Assembly: GCA_031284385.1 (NCBI GenBank)
Contig: JAISZZ010000083.1
Location: 1 to 8,118 of the forward strand
DNA: 8,118 bases
Source: Treponema sp.
Lineage (GTDB): Bacteria > Spirochaetota > Spirochaetia > Treponematales > Breznakiellaceae
Reading direction: 5' to 3'
A model generated the notes under the pieces. That model worked only from the letters and a program-made list of their open reading frames with translations, was not told the DNA's origin and searched no databases. A program made the position numbers and the translations under genes. This document shows positions 1 through 5,749 of this stretch, in pieces (within the stretch, counting starts at the first letter, position 1; each line of letters begins with the position of its first letter).

Positions 1-1299
1 TACCAGTTTGACGGGTGGAGTACCGCAAACGCTTCCGGCGGCAGCGTGTTTGGCGAAAACACGGTTGTTGACGGTGATAAAACGTTATACGCGCACTGGA
101 TAGGGATAAGTGAGGTAAATGTGCAGTACGGCAGTATGACGACAAAGTTGGCATCCGGTCTTAGCGGTACGACTAAAGACTACACGGTGGCGCTGCCCAG
201 CTTTGTTGTGCTTGATTCCAGCAGCAATGCCGATACGGTAAAGGCTAGTTTGACGGCGACAAGCACTGCGGGAACGCCTAATGTAACAATGTCAAACGCC
301 GTCCTTACAAGTTTTACCAGCGGGAACAGCGGAAACAAGGCTACATTTACCGTAACTTCGCCAACTACCAGAAAAAATTATACCTACACTGTCGCCGTAA
401 GCCAAAAGACTGAGGCCGCTACACTGATGGCCAAAAACGACCAGACTATCAAACATGAGACAAAGTTTTTACCAAACGGGACAGGTGAAAGCAGGTATTG
501 GTACGAGGTACACAAATTCACATCTACCGGATCGCAAACCTTAGCCTTTAATACCGGACGGAGGCCTGACTCTTTAACTGGTGATGTACTGATAGTGGGC
601 GGCGGCGGCGGCGCAGGCGGTGATTCAAACGCTAATGATACTTCGGATTTTGCGGGCGGCGGCGGCGCGGGCGGTTTGTTATATAAAACCAGTCAAACCA
701 TTCTACAATCAAGCCATGTTGTCGTAGGCATAGGCGGCGAAGGCGGTATGAAACAATTGCAAGGAACTGATGGCAAATACTCACGTTTTGAATCGCTATA
801 CGCGCCGGGCGGAGGCGGAGGCGGAGCTGCAAAAAGTAATATTAACGGCTTAACCGGCGGTTCAGGCGGTGGCGGCGGCGCATCCGGAAAAGACTACGGT
901 CCAGGCAATGGCGGTGACGGCAAAACAAATACATCTTCCGAATCTGTTACGATTGACAGCGGACTGTTAGGAAATAATGGCGGCAAAGGCGGTTATGCGG
1001 ATTCCACTGACGCGGGCGGTGGCGGCGGCGGCGCTGGCGGCACTGGCGGCAATGCTTATGGTGCTGATCATGCGATGCCTGGTGCGGGCGGCGCAGGCTG
1101 GACAGCACCATCTTGGATTCAGACGGCCGTAGGAACGGCTACCTATTCGAGAGGCGGCGACGGCGGTGGGAGTAATAAAACCGTCACCCCAGGCGCTAAC
1201 TATGGCGATGGCGGCTTTGCAGGTAAAAACACTCAAAAACAAGGCGGATCAGGCCACAGTGGTATCGTGGTTGTCCGCTTCCCATTCAGCGAACAGTAG
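1..1299 (+). CDS. Large surface protein, C-terminal part (InlB B-repeat, cadherin-like and glycine-rich domains), 5' end outside window
   Basis: The reading frame is open from base 1, giving 432 codons to a TAG at 1297-1299; the true start lies upstream. Residues 1-33 are the end of a Listeria-Bacteroides/InlB B-type repeat (FDGW near the start, then a D-K-T-LYAHW ending). Residues about 36-137 look like a cadherin-like beta-sandwich of bacterial surface proteins, closing with NYTYTVAVSQ. Residues about 160-432 form a glycine-rich domain: an aromatic lead-in (YWYEVHKF), then DVLIVGGGGGAGG, many GGxGG runs encoded by GGC repeats, and the closing strand SGIVVVRFPF. I infer an extracellular adhesin-like or structural role. 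No LPXTG motif, C-terminal membrane helix or sorting signal is visible, so the anchoring mode is unknown. The family call comes from motif recognition, and no binding partner can be named. A terminator follows 33 bases after the stop. Confidence 0.82.
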   Translation, partial: YQFDGWSTANASGGSVFGENTVVDGDKTLYAHWIGISEVNVQYGSMTTKLASGLSGTTKDYTVALPSFVVLDSSSNADTVKASLTATSTAGTPNVTMSNAVLTSFTSGNSGNKATFTVTSPTTRKNYTYTVAVSQKTEAATLMAKNDQTIKHETKFLPNGTGESRYWYEVHKFTSTGSQTLAFNTGRRPDSLTGDVLIVGGGGGAGGDSNANDTSDFAGGGGAGGLLYKTSQTILQSSHVVVGIGGEGGMKQLQGTDGKYSRFESLYAPGGGGGGAAKSNINGLTGGSGGGGGASGKDYGPGNGGDGKTNTSSESVTIDSGLLGNNGGKGGYADSTDAGGGGGGAGGTGGNAYGADHAMPGAGGAGWTAPSWIQTAVGTATYSRGGDGGGSNKTVTPGANYGDGGFAGKNTQKQGGSGHSGIVVVRFPFSEQ

Positions 1300-1308
1300 G
1301 GCATAAGG

Positions 1309-1320
1309 CCGGAATTCCGG
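1309..1320. repeat. Perfect 12-bp palindrome CCGGAATTCCGG
   Basis: CCGGAATTCCGG reads the same on both strands and lies 10 bases after the stop of the surface-protein gene, upstream of the terminator hairpin. It may be chance or a protein-binding site; nothing else supports a role. Confidence 0.3.
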
Positions 1321-1332
1321 TACACGAATATG

Positions 1333-1373
1333 AAACCCGCCGCAGGCGCACGATGCGCCTACGGCGGGTTTTT
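1333..1373 (+). terminator. Strong rho-independent terminator of the surface-protein gene
   Basis: The left arm AAACCCGCCG-C-AGGCGCA (1333-1350), a CGA loop and the right arm TGCGCCT-A-CGGCGGGTTT (1354-1371) pair over 17 bp with one C/A mismatch, and the RNA ends in a U run to 1373. This is a textbook intrinsic terminator 33 bases after the stop codon. It insulates the rdgB promoter from the upstream gene. In the minus direction there are only three U after the stem, so it should be much weaker that way. Confidence 0.93.
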
Positions 1374-1693
1374 GTGGCCTGCCGCAAGCCTTGTTTACAT
1401 GGCCGCCGGTTGGGGCATAGCGGCGGCGAGACGGCGGTAGCATCTGGCGGCGCGAACGAAATCGCGCAGTGATACATCAAAAATGTAACCGAAAAATATC
1501 ATGCCTCAAATTGAAAATGTTAGCCAAATTATAATGAACCTCCCCCGCCGCAGAGCGAATAAGAATTACGGCAGTGCAACGAGTATTAGACGGTGAAAGT
1601 CCCGAAGTGGTAATCAAATCTATCGATTACCAGCGCCGCATATTCATAAATCCAGTTTGGGCAGTTTGCAAATGAAGCGACTTTACAATAGAG
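1374..1693. other. Intergenic scar region between the surface-protein terminator and rdgB
   Basis: No intact gene is visible. The first part (about 1374-1460) is GC-rich and contains a 7-bp hairpin, GCCGCCG (1402-1408) with CGGCGGC (1421-1427). A smaller inverted repeat, GCGCGA/TCGCGC, follows around 1453-1470. From about 1470 the DNA becomes AT-rich and then enters a broken transposase fragment. The mosaic composition and broken coding sequence suggest past insertion and decay. Confidence 0.6.
1550..1675 (+). pseudogene. Transposase remnant, N-terminal helix-turn-helix fragment
   Basis: One frame from 1550 to the TGA at 1673-1675 reads AERIRITAVQRVLDGESP, then EVVIKSIDYQRR, and decays into unrelated sequence. 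The pattern R-x-x-AVxxVLxGESPEVV resembles the first helix-turn-helix of IS630-type and similar transposases, where this helix pair begins the protein. No start codon, no downstream DDE domain and no inverted repeats are visible, so only about 33 recognisable codons remain. The region upstream in the same frame (TSPA) lies in the short motif shared with the IS30 remnant near 7740. I identify an HTH transposase-like fragment with moderate confidence; the exact IS family is a guess. Confidence 0.5.
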
Positions 1694-1723
1694 TTGTTGC
1701 CATAAATTATTTTTTGATATACT
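1694..1723 (+). promoter_or_regulatory. Probable sigma70-type promoter of rdgB-deoD
   Basis: TATACT at 1718-1723 is a good -10 box. For the -35, TTGTTG (1694-1699) lies 18 bp upstream; TTGCCA (1697-1702) is a better match but only 15 bp away. Transcription would start around 1730, which is the A of the rdgB ATG. The sequence between promoter and gene holds no Shine-Dalgarno motif. Confidence 0.6.
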
Positions 1724-1729
1724 GGTACA

Positions 1730-2317
1730 ATGGTTATTTGGTTTGCATCTGGAAACGAACATAAACGTGGGGAGCTTGCCGCCATACTGCCGGAGGTGGA
1801 ACTGCGTATTCCTTCCGATGCGGGCATTGATTTTGAGCCCGAGGAAAACGGCGAAACTTTTTTGGAAAACTCGCTGATAAAGGCAAATGCTCTGTACCGG
1901 CTCGTTAGAGAGCCGGTTATAGCTGACGATTCCGGCCTTTGCGTGGATGCTTTGGGTGGAAGGCCGGGTGTCCGCTCGGCGCGTTACGGGACGGAAGGCG
2001 GATGCCGCCTTGACACGGTTGCCCGAAACGAGCTGTTGTTACGCGAACTGAGGAATGAGACAAACCGCGAAGCGCGTTTTGTATGTGCGATGACGCTGTT
2101 GTTCGGCGAATACCGGTTTTTTGCCGCGCAGGAAACGCTGGAAGGCGAGCTGTTGCGCGAGCAGCGTGGTTCAGGCGGTTTTGGCTACGATCCGCTGCTT
2201 TACTTGCCGGCTCAGGGCTGCACTGTGGCGGAACTTCCGGCGGATGTAAAAAACAAGCTAAGTCACCGCGCCAGAGCCGCCGCCGCTTTGTGCGTTCATT
2301 TGGATGCTCTGCGGTAG
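1730..2317 (+). CDS. rdgB: XTP/dITP pyrophosphatase (RdgB/HAM1 family)
   Basis: This enzyme hydrolyses non-canonical purine nucleoside triphosphates (ITP, dITP, XTP) to the monophosphate and pyrophosphate, keeping deaminated bases out of DNA and RNA; it acts in the cytosol as a dimer. The 195 residues match the usual 190-200. Family motifs occur in order: the substrate loop ASGNEHK (6-12), the metal-binding E in ETFLENSLIKANA (42-54), the catalytic ADDSGL (65-70) with PGVRSARYG (79-87), FGYDP (151-155), and the base-recognition end AELPADVKNKLSHR (167-180). The ATG at 1730 sits exactly where family members start (M-x-I-x-x-A-S/T-G-N). No ribosome binding site precedes it, and the -10 box ends only 6 bases upstream, so the mRNA is probably leaderless. 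deoD follows 46 bases downstream on the same strand. Confidence 0.96.
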   Translation: MVIWFASGNEHKRGELAAILPEVELRIPSDAGIDFEPEENGETFLENSLIKANALYRLVREPVIADDSGLCVDALGGRPGVRSARYGTEGGCRLDTVARNELLLRELRNETNREARFVCAMTLLFGEYRFFAAQETLEGELLREQRGSGGFGYDPLLYLPAQGCTVAELPADVKNKLSHRARAAAALCVHLDALR

Positions 2318-2351
2318 TGGAATGCTTGCCGCGTAGGATTTATTTTAATTG

Positions 2352-2357
2352 AGAGGT
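2352..2357 (+). promoter_or_regulatory. Ribosome binding site of deoD
   Basis: AGAGGT at 2352-2357 lies 6 bases before the ATG at 2364. It decides the start: an in-frame TTG at 2349 would place this motif inside the coding region and has no ribosome binding site of its own. Confidence 0.75.
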
Positions 2358-2363
2358 GTCAGG

Positions 2364-3068
2364 ATGTCGATTCATATTGCGGCGAAAGCTGGTGAGATTT
2401 CGGATGTTGTGTTGCTGCCCGGCGACCCGTTGAGGGCGCAATTTATAGCGGAAAACCTGTTGACGCACGCAACGCAATACAACTCCGTACGGAATATGCT
2501 CGGTTATACCGGTCTTTACAAGGGCAGGCGCATATCCGTACAGGGAACGGGTATGGGCGCTCCCTCGATTTCTATATATGTCAACGAACTGTTTCGTGAT
2601 TTTGGCGTAAAACGGGCAATAAGGATCGGCACGGCGGGATCGATACAGCCGCATATCAAAGTGCGCGATATTGTAATAGCTATGTCCGCCAGCACCGATT
2701 CAGGGGCGAACAGTATACGTTTTGGCGGACGGGATTACGCGCCTACCGCGTCTTTCAACCTGCTCAAAACTGCCTACGATATCGCAGCTTCCAAAGGCCG
2801 GTCGCCTTTCGTGGGGTCTGTCATTTCCTCCGATATGTTTTACAAGGAAGACCCTGAGGAATGGAGATTGTGGGCGAAATTCGGCTGCCTCGCAGTGGAG
2901 ATGGAGTGCGCCGAACTGTACACGCTTGCCGCGAAGTATGGCCGCGAAGCTCTAGCTATACTCACTATTTCCGACAGCTTGATAAGCCATGAAGAGACTA
3001 GCCCGGAAGAACGGCAGACTACTTTTACCCGTATGATGGAAGTCGCGCTGGAAACGGCCATATCCTAA
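2364..3068 (+). CDS. deoD: Purine nucleoside phosphorylase, hexameric DeoD type
   Basis: It cleaves purine ribo- and deoxyribonucleosides with phosphate to the free base and (deoxy)ribose-1-phosphate, in cytosolic purine salvage. The protein has 234 residues (E. coli DeoD about 239). Counting from the ATG at 2364, the known active-site positions of the E. coli enzyme fall on the same numbers: His4, Gly20 and Arg24 (PGDPLRA), Arg43 (VRNMLG), Arg87 (RIGTAG), Glu179-Met180-Glu181 (VEMECAEL), Ser203-Asp204 (TISDS) and Arg217 (ERQTTF). This also supports the chosen start over the TTG at 2349. Position 90 is Thr instead of Ser, a mild change. Asp204 is the residue that lets this class accept 6-amino as well as 6-oxo purines, so adenosine should be a substrate. 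It is probably co-transcribed with rdgB, since no promoter is apparent in the 46-base gap. Confidence 0.96.
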   Translation: MSIHIAAKAGEISDVVLLPGDPLRAQFIAENLLTHATQYNSVRNMLGYTGLYKGRRISVQGTGMGAPSISIYVNELFRDFGVKRAIRIGTAGSIQPHIKVRDIVIAMSASTDSGANSIRFGGRDYAPTASFNLLKTAYDIAASKGRSPFVGSVISSDMFYKEDPEEWRLWAKFGCLAVEMECAELYTLAAKYGREALAILTISDSLISHEETSPEERQTTFTRMMEVALETAIS

Positions 3069-3078
3069 CCCTAACGGC

Positions 3079-3118
3079 AAAAAAAACCGTTGCCGTAAGG
3101 AGGAGGACGGCAACGGTT
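3079..3118 (-). terminator. Rho-independent terminator, best in the minus direction
   Basis: AACCGTTGCCGT (3085-3096) and ACGGCAACGGTT (3107-3118) form a perfect 12-bp stem around a 10-base loop. On the minus strand the stem is followed by an unbroken U run (complement of the A run at 3079-3086), giving a near-ideal terminator for transcripts arriving from the MATE operon. In the plus direction only UU follows, so it would stop deoD transcription poorly, although the stem could still protect the mRNA 3' end. A third copy of the arm, ACGGCAA at 3074-3080, can pair with TTGCCGT at 3090-3096 as an alternative fold. Confidence 0.85.
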
Positions 3119-3149
3119 AACATTATCAATGCGGTTTCGTGTGTTCATT

Positions 3150-3186
3150 ATTGTAACAAACCTTAAAAAGATAGGTTACAATTTTT
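3150..3186 (+). terminator. Possible weak terminator downstream of deoD
   Basis: ATTGTAAC (3150-3157) pairs with GTTACAAT (3175-3182) and is followed by a T run at 3182-3186. The 8-bp stem is AT-rich with a 17-base loop, which can shorten if CCT (3161-3163) and AGG (3173-3175) also pair. It lies about 80 bases after the deoD stop and is the best plus-strand candidate there. Confidence 0.45.
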
Positions 3187-3482
3187 GCGCTTTAATTTTC
3201 AAGCCGCTGTCCCAGCTAAGGTGAGACATCTAAAAAATAACCAAAAATAGGAGTTTGAAACAAGAATGAAATGTAACTCAAAGGTATAAGTTGTTGTAAT
3301 ACAAGAAATTACGCACAAGTTAATTCGTGTGCGGTCCAAAGCGTTACCCAAAAGGCTCAAGAATCATCAGTAGACGAACAGTCATAGCGCAAGCCTAACT
3401 ACACAAAAATTAGAGTTCTTTACACATTTGAAATATCTCACTTCTCTGTCAGTGGCTGTCAAGAATTTTACGCGCCCGCAAC

Positions 3483-4922
3483 CTATGTGTTAGCGGCTGC
3501 GCGGAGGCGTTTAAGCTCAAAGAATATCATGACGCCGGTTATGCAGACCGATACGCCGTCTGCTGCGGGCATCGCCATGACAACGCCCCTCAATCCCCAG
3601 ATTTTTCCAAAAATCAGGATGAACGGGACAAGCAGTATGATTTGACGCAGCATCGCGAGCAGTATCGATACTTTTGGCCGTCCGGTAACGGCGAACATAT
3701 TTGACGACACAATTTGAAAACCGGTCAACGGCAGTACCAGCAGGGCTGTACTCATAGCGAATATGGTAAATCTTATCAATGCGGGACTGCCGTCCGGCAC
3801 GAATAATCTCACGATAAAATTTGGAAAGAGGCGGGTAACGATGAAACCAGTCGTACATATACAGGAGGCCGCCGCCGCCGCCAACAGGTACGCCTTGCGG
3901 ACGCGGGCAAATTTCTTTGCTCCGTAGTTAAAACCCAGAACAGGCTGCGCCCCCTGATTTATGCCAAAAACAGGCATCAGTATCAACATCAAAAATGAAT
4001 TGATGATGGTCATGCCAGATAACGCCACATCCCCGCCGTTTGCCACGCCAAGTTCGTCCGCACCGTACCAGCCCATGCTGGAATTGATTAGCAACTGCAC
4101 GGCGGACATGGCGAATTGCAGGATGGATGCGGCGGAACCGAAGGCCGCTATGTTTTTGACTATTTCAAGCGAAGGTTTGAAAGTTTTCAGCTTAATCTGT
4201 ATCAGCGCCTTGCGGCTAAAACTAAAACGCATGAGCCAGAGCGCCGCGCATAGCTGGGATATTATCGTGGCCAGTGCCGCTCCTTCTACGCCCCACTTTA
4301 AGCCGAAAATGAATATGGGGTCTAACAGAGTGTTGAGGCCCGCGCCAAAAACCATAGAGAGCAGGGACATGACCGGAAAGCCCTGCGCCCGGCTGCAGTG
4401 CGACAGTCCAAAACTAAGCTGGAAAAATACCTGCCCAAACAGGATTATCCGGTAATAACGGCGCGCATACTCTATCGCGGCGCTGCCGTCCTGAGCGCCA
4501 AGTAGAGACAGCAGCGGATCAAGCAACGCAAGCTCAACGGCGGCGGTAACGAAACCGATAGCGATAAGTAGAAAAAAACAGTGATTCAGCGCGTTTTCCG
4601 CATCACCCCGCCTGCCCTGCCCCATCCGTATTGAAATCATGTTGGCCGAACCTATGCCGAACAACATAGCGAAGGCCATAGAAAGCGTCATCAGCGGCAT
4701 TACCAGTGATATGCCGCCGAGCGCGATTTCGTCCACGCCGCGCCCGACAAACACGCGGTCTACCACATTGTACAGCGCATTTAGCAGCATCCCGCCTATC
4801 GACGGTATGGAAAAACGGAGTAACAGCCGTCCTATCGGCTCGACACCGAGTCTTTCGGCCGCGTCAGGACGGGGAGGTGATGCCGCCGCCGTCTGTTCCC
4901 CGCCGCTTGTTCTATCGTTCAT
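3483..4922 (-). CDS. MATE-family multidrug efflux transporter, MepA-like
   Basis: An inner-membrane antiporter predicted to export drugs or metabolites in exchange for Na+ or H+. The 479 residues fit MATE proteins (440-480), with two MatE domains at about 35-200 and 260-425 and about 12 hydrophobic segments. Recognisable signatures are VDRVFVG (54-60), the RAQGFP to LDPIFIFGLKWGVEGAALAT stretch (178-219), and the second-half motif GINQGAQPVLGFNYGAKKFARVRKAY (320-345, in part). These are closest to MepA-type members by recall. The first 24 residues are a polar Pro/Ala-rich extension. Its ATG (4922-4920) overlaps the TGA of the upstream PHP gene as ATGA, so translation is probably coupled; only a weak GGCGGA-like site lies about 12 bases before it. 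The substrate cannot be read from sequence. Confidence 0.92.
   Translation of the reverse strand: MNDRTSGGEQTAAASPPRPDAAERLGVEPIGRLLLRFSIPSIGGMLLNALYNVVDRVFVGRGVDEIALGGISLVMPLMTLSMAFAMLFGIGSANMISIRMGQGRRGDAENALNHCFFLLIAIGFVTAAVELALLDPLLSLLGAQDGSAAIEYARRYYRIILFGQVFFQLSFGLSHCSRAQGFPVMSLLSMVFGAGLNTLLDPIFIFGLKWGVEGAALATIISQLCAALWLMRFSFSRKALIQIKLKTFKPSLEIVKNIAAFGSAASILQFAMSAVQLLINSSMGWYGADELGVANGGDVALSGMTIINSFLMLILMPVFGINQGAQPVLGFNYGAKKFARVRKAYLLAAAAASCICTTGFIVTRLFPNFIVRLFVPDGSPALIRFTIFAMSTALLVLPLTGFQIVSSNMFAVTGRPKVSILLAMLRQIILLVPFILIFGKIWGLRGVVMAMPAADGVSVCITGVMIFFELKRLRAAANT
4919..4922 (-). other. ATGA start-stop overlap between the PHP and MATE genes
   Basis: Read on the minus strand, the MATE start ATG (4922-4920) and the PHP stop TGA (4921-4919) share bases, the usual layout for re-initiation by the same ribosome. 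It shows that the two genes are on one transcript. Confidence 0.9.
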
Positions 4923-5647
4923 ACGGCTTTACGTTCCGCCTTCCGCTGTTTATAGAATTCGATGAATTTGTCCATCGAACTGTTGATAAGCTGAGTTTCT
5001 TTTATGCCGGATTCGATTATCACCACTTGAGCAGTATCAAAATTACCCACATCCGTCCAGTAATGGGCATCGCTGCCGCAGCTTGTCAGGCAATCGTACC
5101 TAGCGCAGAGTCCGGCGACAATTTTACAGTTTTCGAGGCTGCCGCCCCTCACCTTGAAAGAGCTGTTGTTAATCTCCAGCGCTTTGCCTAAACGGGTGGC
5201 GGTCTTTACCACTTCTTCATAATCTATCGGGTAAACGGGGTTTCCGGGGTGAGAAATGCAGTCAACGTAAGGATTTCTGATAGCGGCAAGCATGGCGCGA
5301 GTGTTCGTTTCTTTGTCAGATGGTGTAAAACAGGCCTCGTGGAGTCCGGCCATCACAAAATCGAGCAACTTTAGATACTTTTCCGGCAAATCCAGACCGC
5401 CCGCTTCGTTCATTATGTTCAATTCCACACCCTTAAACAGAGTTATGCCGTTGATTTCACGTGGCAACACTTGTAAATTACCAAAATAATACGGATGAGG
5501 CAGCCCGCCCTGCAAGGCGGGGCCATGTTCCGTTAAAACAAAACCTTTTAATCCATTTTTTTCCGCGCCGTTTACAAGCTCGCTTATCGTGGAGTAGGCG
5601 TGCAGCGAAGCGATGGAATGTGTATGCGTATCGACCTGTATATTCAT
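4919..5647 (-). CDS. PHP-domain metallophosphatase, YcdX type
   Basis: A cytosolic phosphatase of the polymerase-and-histidinol-phosphatase (PHP) superfamily, closely resembling E. coli YcdX, which binds three metal ions. From the ATG at 5647 it has 242 residues (YcdX 245). All nine expected ligands are present: His8, His10 and His16 (DTHTHSIASLHAYST), His41 (LTEHGP), Glu75 (FKGVELN), His103 (AGLHEACF), His133 (ISHPGNP), Asp193 and His195 (CGSDAHYW). The family stretch LEINNSSF is at about 157-164. An upstream ATG at 5698 would add 17 residues (MSTAAVSGGGNLIEIGI) that are not typical; I prefer 5647, because family members begin one or two residues before the first metal motif. Neither start has a good ribosome binding site. 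The physiological substrate of YcdX proteins is not settled, so only phosphatase chemistry is claimed. It lies about 100 bases after the symporter and overlaps the MATE gene. Confidence 0.93.
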   Translation of the reverse strand: MNIQVDTHTHSIASLHAYSTISELVNGAEKNGLKGFVLTEHGPALQGGLPHPYYFGNLQVLPREINGITLFKGVELNIMNEAGGLDLPEKYLKLLDFVMAGLHEACFTPSDKETNTRAMLAAIRNPYVDCISHPGNPVYPIDYEEVVKTATRLGKALEINNSSFKVRGGSLENCKIVAGLCARYDCLTSCGSDAHYWTDVGNFDTAQVVIIESGIKETQLINSSMDKFIEFYKQRKAERKAV

Positions 5648-5713
5648 AATCCCAATTTCAATTAAATTTCCGCCCCCACTCACGGCGGCGGTACTCATTC
5701 CATAACGCGGATG

Positions 5714-5738
5714 CGGCGGCGCGTTCCCCGTGCCGCCG
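5714..5738 (-). other. GC-rich intercistronic hairpin between symporter and PHP genes
   Basis: CGGCGGC (5714-5720) and GCCGCCG (5732-5738) form a 7-bp all-GC stem with an 11-base loop in the gap of the minus-strand operon. No U run follows, so it is unlikely to terminate. It could stabilise the 3' end of the symporter message or attenuate reading into the PHP gene. Confidence 0.45.
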
Positions 5739-5749
5739 TACGACAGATT

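Larger units (their letters stand above)
3069..3482. other. Convergent intergenic region between deoD and the MATE gene
   Basis: These 414 bases hold no gene I can recognise. They are AT-rich compared with the flanking genes. Contents are a perfect 12-bp stem terminator near the deoD end, a weaker hairpin at 3150-3186, a short CGCACA/TGTGCG hairpin near 3311-3333, and a TTGACA box on the minus strand at 3457-3462 that lacks a convincing -10. A tiny + strand reading frame (ATG AAA TGT ... TAA, 7 codons, near 3266) follows a TAGGAG motif but is too short to support. A small untranslated RNA on the minus strand is possible but unproven. Confidence 0.5.

Noticed and set aside
632..1242. Minus-strand open frames opposite the glycine-rich domain
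   Set aside because: GGC repeats read backwards as Ala/Pro/Arg codons without stops; no independent support for a gene.
1571..1630. Possible 5' end of a group II intron (GTGCAACGAG...GGTGAAAGTCC-like text)
   Set aside because: The same bases translate to a convincing transposase HTH fragment (AVQRVLDGESPEVV), and no intron domains V/VI or reverse transcriptase follow.
2349..2351. TTG as the deoD start, adding 5 residues
   Set aside because: The ribosome binding site lies after it, and the active-site numbering fits the ATG at 2364.
3961..5191. Long plus-strand open frames (3961-4455, 4639-4965, 4706-5191)
   Set aside because: They are antisense to the MATE and PHP genes, whose motifs are unambiguous; the open frames are a by-product of GC-rich codon use.
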